From contig NC_088788.1 of the NCBI RefSeq assembly GCF_949628265.1, forward strand, positions 7,564,001 to 7,628,000: DNA of 64,000 nt, in the 5' to 3' direction. Positions 1-11,989 of the stretch are shown in pieces (position 1 is the stretch's first letter; each line of letters begins with the position of its first letter). This DNA is from Cloeon dipterum (taxonomy: Eukaryota; Arthropoda; Insecta; Ephemeroptera; Baetidae). The notes beneath the pieces were generated by a model. It did not search any database, was not told where the DNA came from, and worked only from the letters and a program-made list of their open reading frames with translations. The position numbers and the translations under genes were made by a program.

Positions 1-1091
1 TTTTATGCGAACCCTACATAGTTTTAAATTTGAAATATTAGATGAGGTTTGAAATTTCAAAACCAGGCGAAACAAAAAGTCTTACAAGAAGGTCTAGTCT
101 TCGCTTATCAGCGAGCTCTCACTCAGCGCGACATAATACAAACATTGCGACTTGTGAGTAGATTGAAAGAAAGTCTAAGGCACTCTGTCTCCCGTTAAAG
201 CGCCGCTGCTATAATTATCTCGCTGACTCGCCCGACAACTCCCAACACTGCACGGACCGCAAGCCAAAACGCTCCTCAATTGGACTCAAAAGTGAGAATT
301 TCATTGATTTATACGTTTAAAGTTTAGAAAATATTTCGCTCTTTATACAGCATACAGCATTCCGTTTAAAAAAAGTCTTTTGTTGGAGGGGGGCTCTAAA
401 TAACGCTAATTTTTTATGTTTTCGCGGCCATTAGTTGATGTTATTTTGGTTTTTCTGCTCGTTAAATTAAATAATTTCTTATCTAGAAGGCAAGTACGCA
501 GCAGCTGAACTATATAATTAATCCAATAATAAAAAAACTGACGATGGACCAACCGTCATAATTTTAAATAATCATACAATAATTAATTATACTATAAGTT
601 CCTCCGGTGCAAAAATTGGTATATTATTTCTCACTGCAAAAAACAAGACAGCTCTCTTGAGTCCGTCATGTCACGATGTTGTGTTTTTCTTTGCAATCGC
701 CTCCATAACCAGATAAAAAGAGATTAAAAAAAAACCTGCTCTGGCTTTGCATTCTTTGATAAGAACGCTGAGGCAGTCAAACGAAACGTGTTAATTATTT
801 AGTTTAATATTTTTAGTTTTCCCCAAAATTCGCACTGCAACAACCAATCAAAGTGGGCGGGGCTTCTTTATGGTTAGTCACGCGGCTAGTGCTGAGAGCG
901 CGTAGCGCGCCGGTCTTAGACTTGGACTTTCTCGACTTGTTGCAGCGGCGATAAAGCTCAGGCACGAACGTGTCGAGTCGCATCCTCCGGCCGACGGCGG
1001 AGGTTCAACAGCTGTGACGTCATCACCTGCTCGCATTTCTTGCAGATTCTTTTGGATTTTTATCGCAGGCATCGCACTTTTCGCAACTGTC
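1..1091. other. 5' flank and promoter region of PARG
   Basis: No coding region is supported here. Most of the stretch is AT-rich. Near the gene there is a CCAAT sequence at 844-848 followed by a GC box (gggcgggg) at 855-862, and a perfect TGACGTCA palindrome at 1015-1022, about 70 bases before the proposed start codon. These resemble the promoter of a broadly expressed gene. Assignment to PARG is by position only. Confidence 0.45.
1015..1022. promoter_or_regulatory. CRE-like palindrome upstream of PARG
   Basis: A perfect TGACGTCA, the consensus for CREB/ATF-type bZIP dimers, lies about 70 bases before the proposed PARG ATG. The same 8-mer occurs upstream of three clip-protease genes in this window. 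Binding is inferred. Confidence 0.4.
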
Positions 1092-4000
1092 ATGCTGAAC
1101 TACAATAACAAGCAGCCCTTCCAGTTTCGAGGCAATGGCGGAGGCGGAAATCAAAGACATCCAGGATCAGGGTAGGCTTTATTCTAGTATATTTTAAGAA
1201 AATTGATTTACAAATTTATGTAAATTTAGAAATAATGGAAGAGGATGGGGCACGGGCCAAAATACGTTTGGCAACGCTCAACGCTCTTTCCAGATCAACG
1301 TGAGTGTTTCTAGAAATAAATAAATGATAAATATTAAATTAATTTCTGATCCTGAATTAGGTCGGCTCAATCAGGAGCACTGGTGACCTGGAAACGTTCA
1401 TCAGGAGCGAGGGCCGAGTGCCGAGCTGGGACTTTGCAGTCTTGCATGACACTTTCCGCGAGGTACAGTCCCTTTGTCCCTTCTCTCTCTCCATTGTCCT
1501 CTAATGTAATTCAACCATTTCTAGCTCGATTGGCTCAAACACCAGCAGTTCACTGACTTTGTGAGCGGCGTGGTGACCCTGGCGGAGAGTCAGGACCACT
1601 TGGTCCTGCAGGAGCGCTTCCGCAGGGACAGGTGCGTGGAACTGAGCCGGCACGAGGTGTCAGTGCTGCTGGCCAACGCCTTCCTCTGCCGCCTCAAATA
1701 CACGGATCACAAGAGCAGCCTCAACTTCAACAGCCTCTACAGCTCCCGGGGCGCCAGGGAAGTGAAAAAGGAGAAGCTCAAGTGCCTCGTTTTGTATCTG
1801 TACTTTGTCCTGACCAATTCACATTATGGTAAATTTGTTTAATTTTATTAGACTTTTTATTGAATTTATTTTCCGGCAGCTCGCGAGACAGTGACATACA
1901 GAAAAGTGAAGATGCACGCGCAGGATGAGAACTCATTCAGGCAATTAAATTTTGCAGACAGCCAGAGTGTGCTCAGTGAAGTGGATATTATTCCTAACCA
2001 GAGTCTGTCGGAAGCCAAGGGAGTGGCTCAGGTGGATTTTGCGAACAAGTACTGATTCTCATAATATATTCGATTGCATTAGGCGTTACTTAAATTCAAC
2101 ATGGCGGTTTGAAAGGACGAAAGGCCACAATTTTTTTTTTTTTAAATTGCAGAAGCCATTTCTTGAACCCAAAGATGGTAAAGACCTTAAAAGAACCAGT
2201 CCGCCTTTTAAGCCATTTAAATTAAAATGAATTTTATAGCATAGGATTAAGGTGTTTCTAAAATCCAAAATGGCGTTCTTTAAAGACCATGCCGCCATCT
2301 TTACGAATGATATTGTTTTAGGATTTTTTGCGTTTCTGAAATAGAAGATGGCGTGATTTAGGGGCCACCATTTTTAAATCTGAAATTAAATAGGTGTTTC
2401 AAAATCCAAAATGGTGATCTTAGCGAGTATCATATTTCCATTAAATATTTGAACTTCATAATTTAAAACTATATAATCTAAATATCTCCATATTTCCTAT
2501 TTTTGAATCAGTATTTTTTCGCTTCTAGGGGAATCGGAGGCGGCGTCCTGAGCAGCGGTTCCCTGCAGGAGGAGATAAAATTCATCACGTGCCCTGAGCT
2601 GTTGGTTTCCAAGCTGTTTCCTGACGAGATGAGAGACGACGAGGCCATCATTGTGGAGAACGCGCGCTTCTACATTCAGTATACGGGCTACGCCAACTCG
2701 TTCCGCTGCGTTGGGTTGCAGCCGCAGCCGCTGGACTTTGAGGGTCCGCTGCTGGCCATCGACGCCACCGACTTTTCCAAGGGCTACGGCCCAAACGAGC
2801 AGTACCAGAAGCACCACGTGATGCGGGAGCTGAAAAAGGCCTACGTTGGCTTCAGCAATGTGGCCACCGACGCCATTGCCACTGGAAATTGGGGAGGAGG
2901 TGCTTTCAAGGTTAGTTTTAAGATTTGATTTTTGGATTCAAAGATGGCTGACTTCTTTGGTCTTTTTAAACGGAAAAAATGCGTAATTTTTAATAAAATT
3001 TTAAGGGGTGATTCCCCAGCAAGTTTAAAAAATCTATAAGAATCAAAATGGTGGATTTAAAGGAACTTGCGTTCATGCCACGGAAATTTGACCGATCGTT
3101 CGCCCCGCCCACTTTAGTTTCCCTTATCCATCGCGCGCTCTAGGCGATAGTATTCGGAAAGGTCTATCACAGGGAGCTAACTTCACTCTGATCAGCTGAC
3201 TCATGCGCGTGATGTAGTAGTGGGCGGGGCGAATGATCGGCCAAATTTCCGCGGCACAAACATTAAAAGTAATGTAAGATTTTGCACTTATCTCGTCAAA
3301 TAATCATTTTTATTAGATGACATCCTTCCGTTTCCTTCACATTGACCTTAAGAAAAAGGCATTTCATTTTTTTTAGGGTGACGCTGAGCTGAAGTTCAAG
3401 ATTCAGTGGTTGGCGGCAAGCCTGGCGGGCAAAAAACTTGTCTACTACCCCTACACAAGTGATTCGCTGAAAAACCAGATCCACCAGGTGGTGCTCCAGT
3501 TCCGAGGACATACCACAAGTGAGTTTTCTAATCAATTAAAACATACATGACTTTTAAAAATGTGATTTATTAGGGGATTTGTGCTCTTCCTTGAACCTGA
3601 AGAGGGACGTGCCTATAACAGAGCCTCCTCGCGGATTTAAGCGACAGCCAGAAGCCCCGATTGAAAACTACATTCAAGCGAAACGTAATAAGCCACGTGT
3701 CAGTACTCTGCTCGTAACAGTCGTTTATAATTTGATATTAACCGTACATATATACAGCAATTAATTTATTTTTTATCAATTTGTGTCTGGTTGTGGGTGG
3801 CTGTGTGCTTGGCCATTTGGGGAGTTTTGTGTGAAACGCTGATTGATTCTTACATTTGTTGAGGGTTTGATTATGTCCCCTGCCGAAAGTGCAGACTATC
3901 TGGCTCTGTGGAGTACTGTCGCAAAATTTTTCAAAGTAGGACCTAGCTCTACAGGAACTTTTTTACTGGAACTGTAGTTTTTTCACTCGCAATTTAAGTA

Positions 4001-5474
4001 AAATTGAAGAAACTGAAAATTTAATGCTTTTTGTGAATTGTGCCACGATCATTGCAAATATTTGGTTCAAATTTTTATTTTAACTCATTTCGTCTTGTTT
4101 TGAATCAGAGATCTGGTGTCTACAAGACCAAAAAGCCCTGTACGTGGTGTTTCAGCCTCATTGACACGGAAATTTTGAGTTTCATTGATTTATTTATTGG
4201 TTAATAGAAAATAAATTTTCATATCTGGGATTTAACACAGGTATTTAGTAAAGATCAAATTTTGAAACCAGTGATGATATTTTCTAGTTATGACTTCTTA
4301 TGATATTTTCCAACGGTTGCGGTTATTTTTTAAATACCAAAGAATATCCGGGAAATTTGCAAATAGCTCTGAAACGGGTTGAGATGATGGTATGGTGCTT
4401 TTATTGCCAGGTACTTAAGCTCCATGTTTGCCTTTAATATACGTTTCTATAATTTAATTTTATAATTTTAATTTATTTTTAATACATTTTATAATATAAT
4501 ATATTTTAATACACATTTTTTCAGAATCACAAAATGATGCAAGACAGTTTTGGTCCTGCTGTTATAAAAAAATGGTAAATTTTATCAGCTATATCAGAAT
4601 ATTATTAGTCTAAAATTAACCATATTAAACTTGAAAAGCTCAGAAGCAACCCTAGTGGAAAATTTTACAAAAAAGCCAACGAGTGATTTGTCTCTTTAAA
4701 CCATTTTACTGTCAGATAAACTTATTTTAAATTTTAATTTGAAATTCTAAGGCCGACAGCGCTTTCTTAAAATTATTGCTGAAATCGTCAGGTGGCACAT
4801 GGTTCTCATCAGGAAAGGCTACATGAATTCAATGGTTTTGCCAAAAATTATGCAGCTGAATACTAATAGTTTCTTTATAAATACAATGCACACAATGCGC
4901 TTCATTCACCAGACTCCCACACCACACTCCATTAAAGACCCTGGCGACGGCCATGTATTTCTGCGTGGACATTATATACAGTTATTTCTGTTCAGTGAAA
5001 ACCATATTTATTTTCCAATTTACATGCTGTGTTTTGCCTGCGGTTTTTATCTTTGCTTTCAATGTTGTTTGTACAATTATTCAGCAATTTAATTACTCCT
5101 TTTAATTATAATTTCAGCACCAGTTTACGGAACAACCGCGTTGGCAGGAGGCACAGCGGTTCCCTCGCCAAGTGGCTCATGGCAGCCGCAGCAGCACAGC
5201 GTGGTTCCCCGGTCTCAGCAGCCTCGGTCAGTACCGCATTTTCCGGTTTCTGATGAAATTCGTGCCTACCCAACGACCCGTGGGTCCGGTGGCCGAAATG
5301 CAGATGGACTCAGACACAGACATGGAGGCCGGTCCGAGCAGGCCAATAACTTTGGCTGCTGTCCCGACACATTCAGCTGCTGTATTAGCTAGGGCTCCCG
5401 CGACTATCAGGTCTGGAACCGCGTTTGTCAGAAGGGCTTGGAGCACATTTTGGAGGCGACGTTTGAGGGGTTAA
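1092..5474 (+). CDS. PARG: Poly(ADP-ribose) glycohydrolase (PARG)
   Basis: PARG cleaves ribose-ribose bonds of poly(ADP-ribose) and reverses PARP signalling in the nucleus and cytoplasm. Exons read as 1092-1171, 1230-1299, 1361-1462, 1525-1828, 1880-2048, 2529-2910, 3377-3518, 3574-about 3697, and a last exon from 5118. The catalytic signature GGG-X7-QEE lies at 2529-2575 (about residues 244-256) and follows the conserved ANK-IGGG context. The adenine-contacting YTGYA and the ATGNWGGGAF block (before 2910) are also present. The N-terminal part is short, about 240 residues before the signature, and begins with a Gly/Asn-rich stretch. The last junction is ambiguous: donors at 3697 and 3699 give two frames ending at 5392 (548 aa) or 5474 (576 aa), both low-complexity. 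An AATAAA lies near 5590. The catalytic assignment is firm; the extreme C-terminus is not. Confidence 0.9.
2086..3060. repeat. Dispersed ATGGCG/ATGGTG motif cluster in PARG introns
   Basis: The introns on both sides of the catalytic exon repeat a short theme: an A-rich run followed by ATGGCG, ATGGTG or ATGGCT, or the reverse complement. Sites are near 2100, 2270, 2290, 2348, 2410, 2945 and 3045. The core resembles the YY1/Pho motif (GCCAT), but may only be diverged simple repeat. Confidence 0.3.
3071..3263. mobile_element. Fold-back MITE in PARG intron 6
   Basis: The two ends form an inverted repeat of about 40 bp. The left arm runs from about 3071 to 3112 and the right arm from about 3221 to 3263; both contain gaaattt, a gatcg/gatcat block and cgccccgcccac. 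The middle is about 110 bp and non-coding. I could not identify a convincing target duplication, so the superfamily is open. Confidence 0.6.
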
Positions 5475-5839
5475 ATCATCGTGTAAATTTGAAACTAAAT
5501 ATCTAGTGTCAAGGCTGATGAGCTTTATTATTAATCTACTGTATTTTACTAACGCAGAAAATACTGCGTCCTGTTTGTTTGATATATTCAATAAATATTA
5601 TAATTGTCTGGATGATACATGATTGTATTTCTGTTATAATCAATAAAATTTGGTAAATTAAACAAAAATTTTAGTATATGTCAATAACATTTCCCTCTTA
5701 TTCTTTCTCTCAAATAAATAGCTTTATATACATAAATAAAATAAACTAATTCAAGAAAAAAATAGCAAACGGAGTTAGTTAATTGTTAAAAAAACTAAAA
5801 ATTACTGAAAACACCGCACTGAGTAGCAATCAATTTAAA

Positions 5840-6153
5840 TCATTGACCCAGCAGATGCTTTTTGCACCGAGGGGAATTCGGGCACAGTGCAGTCCTTGAG
5901 TTTAGGTGGCAGGTCGTTCCCCATGGGTATACTACCCTGAAAGGGTTGTAAGAGTAGGCTCGCTGGCTGAAAACGCTGCACACTGGCGGTGAAGCTGGTC
6001 GTTCGCGTCGCCTCTCATCAGTTGTCGTTCCTGTGATTAACACATTAATTTCTTTTTTTCTTTTGAAAACGTTCATATCTGTGTACATCAGGTGCAAGTC
6101 GAGTGGCACAATGTGTGCTTCTTATTGCGGCGGTGGTAGTCGTCTTCCATGGA
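5840..6153 (-). CDS. Candidate small minus-strand gene, unrecognised
   Basis: Base composition rises here and the minus strand has an open frame of 89 codons (6109 to 5840). A possible acceptor (taatcacag) lies within it near 6030, and an alternative ATG near 6153 begins a short separate frame. The Arg/Pro/Ser-rich product matches no family I know. It could be a small two-exon gene or chance. No function is proposed. Confidence 0.18.
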
Positions 6154-6717
6154 TAAAGATTAAAGCACATGCAATTATTAAGAAAATAATAAAATTATAT
6201 TGTAATGATGATGTCTATTTCGAATATCATTATTTCAAGTCGAAACCAAAATATTTTTCAATTTTGTGCATTAACTACACATGTAGTAAGCTTTAATTTC
6301 GCTTAAATCAGCTAATCTCCAAGCTTAAATTGCTATTGTGTACTGGACTAATAAAATGGCTAGGAAAGCAGTGATGATGCAACCTGTGTTGCTTCTCTGC
6401 GTGGCAAGCTGCATGCGCTCGTCGTTTTAAAAAATTGTTTCAGCTACGAACAGGCAGCGCTTTCCATCTTTTTTATCATTTTAAAAAGGAAAATCAAGTT
6501 CATTGGTCGTGCCTTTATTGTTGAACCTTCACTTAAGATCGAGACATAATTGCTTTTTTAATGCCAAGAAATTTTATCATTAGTCGAAAAAGGCTAAAGA
6601 ATAAGTCGAAATTTAAATTATCATCCTGATTTTCTCGAAAGTAGTGCGATTTCCAACTTTGTTAATTTGACTAAATAATCATTTCTAATTCTAGTTTAGT
6701 GACTCGAAATGCTCAAA

Positions 6718-7003
6718 TTGCTCAACGGGCTGGGACTCGTCGCTACTTGCTGGTTTGCACCTTTCCAGCATGCGTGATTTGGCTTCACGGGACGAATGTC
6801 TAGCGTTTCAATGCAGTCCTCGGTGCGGAGGCAAGTGGCCTTTGAGTGGGCTGGGTCCCTGTGCGGCCTGGTGCGCCCATGTTATCCGTTCGCGGTTAAA
6901 TTGGGACCCGGGTTTCAGCATTCGTGCTAGTGCAGTGCGCGGCCTTCCCGCTCCGAGAGGACAGGGATAAAAAGAGCAAAAAAAAAAAAATAATTTTTCG
7001 GTT
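6718..7003 (+). ncRNA. Candidate structured RNA or SINE-like insertion
   Basis: A block of about 250 bases is clearly GC-richer than its surroundings, has no convincing frame, and ends in a run of 12 A followed by taattttt. It contains a perfect stem TGCTGG/CCAGCA (6749-6770), a GC stem around cctcggtgcggagg (near 6818-6831), and AGCA-TTCG-TGCT (about 6917-6928), which would form a UUCG tetraloop hairpin. An A-run and T-run at the end fit a Pol III transcript or retroposed copy. I tried to match SRP, RNase P, MRP and 7SK RNAs by memory without success. Confidence 0.3.
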
Positions 7004-7310
7004 TCTTTGCGTTTATTGCATTGACAAACAATCGTGTTGTTCCTTGCTGCAAGCAATTTTGTATCATATATGACTAAATGAACTTAGTAAATACATATAC
7101 ATACAGCACAATTTTTTACATTTCTCCTTCTCTTCCTCGAATGATGAAAGAACTGAGTTTTAAGCAGAAATGAAAGTTGGTTTTTGTTCTTTTGAGAGCG
7201 ATTCGTTTTATTCGTGGAAAGGATTTCCTCTTCCTGTGTGCAGCTCTGAGTCAGAAGTCGGAAAAGAGGAGCGGTCGTCGAAGCCGCAGATTGTCAGCTC
7301 GGAGGCGAAA

Positions 7311-10300
7311 ATGAACGCACACTTTCTGCTGCTCCTCGTGATTCTCTCCTCAGGTAATATCTCCTTGTCAAATATTGATTTTTATATTAACAATTTAACG
7401 TTAACCATTACAATTTAATGGAAAATACTCCAAGCTTCATGAAGGATATCATAAATTTATCTAAGAAGCTCCTTTTGTTTAAAATGAACAATGAACAGCT
7501 GGATTTGGCTTCGCTTTTTTTTTTACTTTATACAACATTTTGGTTAGCCTTTTTCCTTATTAAAATAATTGAACTTCGCAAATGGATTTGAAATAAATGT
7601 TTTGAAAAGTTTTTTAGCTTAGAAATATATTTAACGTTCTTTTGAAATCCACTGCGTAATGTTCATTTTTGTTTGAAAAGTTTTAATTTAAATTGTTTGC
7701 ATTTCTTGTTACTTTATTGCATACTTTGCATAATCATAATATGAAAATGAAATTAACTTAAAGCATATTTTCCTGGATTTCGAACAAACGATTACTTAAA
7801 TAATACGCTTCATTATATAAAATGTTCACGGAAACGTTTTTGGAATATTTAATATTTAAATTAAATTCCGATCTTATCTAATCATGTTTAAAAGCATTAG
7901 AACATGAATGCATTTTACAGGAAATTACGGAAATTACAAAAAATGACGTGTTGCACCTAGCGCCTGCAAAACAGCAGATATGCAACCCGCGTGTCACGCA
8001 CGCATTTTTGCTGCAGGTTGTAGGATAAAAAGAACGCGTTTAGAATTTAGGAATTGAAATCCAGCGCTCTTATAGTGACTAACTGGAAATTATTATTAAA
8101 CCTTCACAAAAAAAAATAAAAATAAAAAAAATCGAATAAATAATAGACAGGTGAAGATTTTTAGAAAATTTTTAGTTTGAATTGAAATTTAAAACAGCTG
8201 AAGTTGTAATTTAAGCTACTCACTCCCTGTTTTAAAAAAATATTAACCGCAGGAGATAATTTTTATTCGAGGTTCTCAAGGGTTTTTTTTTTGTTATAGT
8301 TAAATTTATTTTAAAAATAACATTTCGTTGGATTTCCGCCTTGGGTTGCAGAGTTGGGCGTGGAAGCGTGCTCGCGGCGGCGGAAGGGTTCGCGGCTGGC
8401 GGCACTGGCGCAGGAGGAAACGTGCGGGTGCGTGCCCTTGCGCACGTGTCCGCCCTTCCTGGCAGCACTGGGCACCAACGTCAGCAGGACGCGGCTGCGG
8501 GCCCTGCAGAAAGCCACCTGCGATCCGATTGGGGACCCTGACAACCCTGACGTCAAGTGCTGCGACAGATTCCTCAAGGAAATCGAAATGTATGACAACA
8601 ATTTTCCAAAATTATTTTTAATTAAAAATGATCGGGGAAATTTCTTAAATGAAATCCAATATTTTAAATCAGTTTTTGGGCAGTTTTTAGCTGTGAGATT
8701 TTTATCAGATTTTTGATGATTTTGCAGGGACAATGAAGTGATGGCGGACAAAATTCCAACGAGGGCAAAGCTTGTTGATTTTGAGAAATTCTGCGGCCAG
8801 TTCGAGCCGATGCTAGATCCGAGGATTGTCGGTGGAAAAGACGCAGCTCTTGGACAGTTTCCGTGGATCGTCAGGCTCGGATACACTGAAGGTCTGGAAA
8901 ACCAATTCCTCTACAAAATTTACAAATAAAGAGAAATGATTTTAAAGCAATAGATTGACAAATTATATAAGAAATAAATTGGTAAATTAACTCTTTTATG
9001 TAAGCTTGAAAAGAAATTGTACAAAAATTTGTCATCGATAAAATAATAAAAATGAGAGTTCTTGGTTTCAGAGCCAGGCATGGACGTGGACGATGCCATT
9101 TTCCTCTGCGCCGGTTCCCTGATCAGCCATGAACACGTGCTCACGGCAGCACACTGCATCGAGAGGCAAAAGCACCTTACACAATTGTGAGAAAAATACG
9201 AATATTTTTTTTTTAATTTGTAAAAATATCTGCTCCTTTAAAATTTTACTTCCAATTTTTTTTTCATTTCTCTTAATATTTTTTGTAAATAAAAATTGAG
9301 TAATAATTTTTTCTTGTCGATATAGAGAGTGGGTTTTGCTCGGCGAGCTGGATGACCGCACTGACCCCGACTGTGAGCCACTTCAGGGGTGTGCGCCGCC
9401 GACCCTGAAAAGAAGAATAGCTTGGAAGGTGGCCCACGTCGAGTACAGCGCCAACACCTTCAAAAACGACATCGGACTCATCAAACTCGACAAACCAGTC
9501 AATTTTACAAGTAAATTTATTTTTCTCAGGGTAAGAATAGAAAGGTAAAGAAAAAAATGAATGATTTTTCAGACTGGCTTCATCCAATTTGTCTGCCGAA
9601 GGGTCCAGGGGCGGATCTTGCCAATTCAAAAGCCGTCGTTGCAGGATGGGGAAGGGTCGAGGCAGCCCTTAATGGTACAATTTAATTTATTCCACCCAGA
9701 AAATACTGATACATTACTATTAACGATACGCCAACAATTAAAACATAAAATGAGCTCCTTTATCGAAGAAAAAACTAAAATTTGCCAAATGTATTTTCCA
9801 CATTTTCCAATTTTTTATATACGAAATGATCATTTAGAAAATGGACTTCATTTTCAATTTTTGTGATTTTTAAACAGTGACTAGAAGGTAAAGTAAATAA
9901 TCTGAATTATCACGACACAAAATCTGCACATAATTAACCAAATAATTAAATTTAAATAATATATTTCTAGGTAATTCCTAAGTTAACAGTTAAAAAATAT
10001 AAAGAAAAAGCCTAAAGGAGCAACTTTACTATAAGATTTGACAATTAGATTTTTTTCACAACCTCTTTTTAAATGAACTAAAAATTAATTTTCAATTTCG
10101 GATTTTCTTCCATAACAAAAAATCAAATTATAGTTAAAAAATAAACATTTTAGCAGACAACAAGTCGTAATTGTTTTTAAAATTCGTCTTCAAATCACAA
10201 TTTCCCCTGCTGTTTAATCATAAAAAAGGTTCATCTAAAAATTGTCCTCATATAGTTTTCTAACAAATTTAATACCGTTTTTCTTTTTTAACATTTAAAA

Positions 10301-10659
10301 AAATTCTTCCAGGTCCGCCAAAATACAAGAATAAGCTGCAGTATCTGTGGAAGCGGGTGCTGGCGGAGGACACGTGTGGGCAGCAGTACAAGCGGTCGCT
10401 GGGCCGTGGCCAGTTGTGCGCCGGCGGCAAGAAGGGCGAGGACTCGTGCGACGGCGACAGCGGCGGCCCCCTCGCCCGGCCCGACCCCGCGGACCCTGTG
10501 GGACCGTACACGCTCATCGGGGTCGTCTCGTTCGGCGCCAAGGACTGCGGACTCGGCACCCTGCCCGGCGTCTACACCAGGATCGACACCTACCTCGACT
10601 GGATTGCCAAGGTCGCCGCCGCCGATCCGAAAAACATGTCGGTCACGATCAGAATGTAA
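7311..10659 (+). CDS. Clip-domain serine protease 1 (trypsin-like)
   Basis: A secreted zymogen of the haemolymph clip-protease type, members of which act in melanisation and Toll-activation cascades. Exons read 7311-7353, 8352-8589, 8728-8891, 9072-9186, 9326-9510, 9573-9674 and 10313-10659; they sum to 397 codons in frame. Exon 1 is a hydrophobic signal peptide (MNAHFLLLLVILSS). Exon 2 is the clip domain ending KCCD. Activation would occur at PR|IVGG (near 8820). The triad is complete: His in LTAAHC, Asp in NDIGLI, Ser in GDSGGP. DSCDGDSGG places Asp at the S1 pocket, giving trypsin specificity. The clip has an extra Cys (TCGC), so seven instead of six. The stop codon overlaps an AATAAA signal. 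The substrate cannot be told from sequence. Confidence 0.88.
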
Positions 10660-11989
10660 ATAAAGTTAGTTCATTAAGGGAAATTTGAAACTTTGTCATC
10701 TAATTTATTCCCCAGATTTTTTGTTCTTCGAGAAAATTCACTAATTTTCTAGGAAAAATGGAACATTACAAAATCAACTAGGTTTATTTATTTATTCATA
10801 TTTTTTTTTCAAATTCCCTTTAAAACAATCTTGCTGTTTTCAAATTCTACCAAAATCCAGGGGAAACTGACCAAATTCTCCTAATTTTTCGGGTTGATTT
10901 CACGTTTTTTCAACAACGAAACTATCTCGAAAAAGAAGAAAAATAAGGAAGAGCCTTTTTTCAAATTATTTTACTTAATGAGGGTCATTTCATTTAATTT
11001 TATTCTTTTCGATATGCCAGAATTTTTGCAACTAATTATTACTTTGACTTACAGAGAATGTCGCGCTAAAAGGGAACGTTTTTGGGCTTGGTATTTCATT
11101 TTTTATCTATCTCCAGACCATAAATTTGAGAAAAAAACTCATTTTTCGAATTACAGGTATTTTAACCGAAAATTTTCGTTGGGGACATGGTTCTACTAGT
11201 GCAAATGCAAAATCCCCTAATTTAACCACATTCTGAAATCCCATCCCTAGAGTGGGCCCACATAGATTTGGGCATGCTTTATATTTTGTAAGGGACATTT
11301 TTAAATTTTTGAGTACTCGTTATAAAAATAAATGTGTTATCTATCCTCATTGTTAGTATTAAAAATAGTTGGAATTTGATTCCTCTCGTCATTGAGAATT
11401 AAATCTGACGGATTTTAATTGACTTTAAACAAAGTAATCAATTTATTTCTCCTCTCGCCCCAAAGAACCTTCTATTTTGTAACAAAGTGTACACCAAATT
11501 TAATTCTATCGTTCAGGTTAATGGTGCTTCTATTCATATCATTTTTTTAAAATTTTCAATACTTTAGATTTTAAAAAATAAATCAGTCCCAAGGCTAGAA
11601 ACAGCTTTTCTTAATTTCTGGCCTGTGTTTAGTTCCAATTTAAAAATTGTATAATATTTATATTATTTTTTATAATTTATTAAAACGTACACAAAAATTA
11701 CAGTTCATTGGCCTCCCTTAATGGACTGAAAGGGGTTGGACTCTACTCCAGTGTGTTCATTGCATTATAAATTTACCAAATCTTCACTCAAACAAGCGGG
11801 GAAAAACAGCTGAAAATTTAGAGCTGTTCAAAAACCTCAAATGGAAATCACTGCTGTGCTGCGCTGTTTCATATATTCGATTCGCTCCCAGTTTCATTTC
11901 TGCTTATTTGTTCACTTCCGTCCTTTCGTCCTCAATTTCGAGCATTGGCACAGCAGCCATCATCAGTTAGCAACCATCACTACTACAGA
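10660..11989. other. AT-rich intergenic spacer
   Basis: No supported coding region. The only long open frames are AT-rich with no recognisable similarity. The 3' end of clip protease 1 (AATAAA at about 10657-10662) is at the left edge, and the odorant-binding protein leader is presumably within the last 100 bases. Confidence 0.5.

Larger units (their letters stand above)
5475..7310. other. Intergenic region between PARG and clip protease 1
   Basis: Apart from two weak candidates listed separately (a minus-strand open frame near 5.9-6.1 kb and a GC-rich block at 6.72-7.0 kb) this is AT-rich spacer. PARG polyadenylation signals (AATAAA) lie near 5590 and 5641. The last 140 bases before 7311 are presumably the leader of the protease gene. 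Confidence 0.5.

Noticed and set aside
2497-2817. Minus-strand frame of 106 codons opposite the PARG catalytic exon
   Set aside because: Antisense shadow of a strongly conserved exon.
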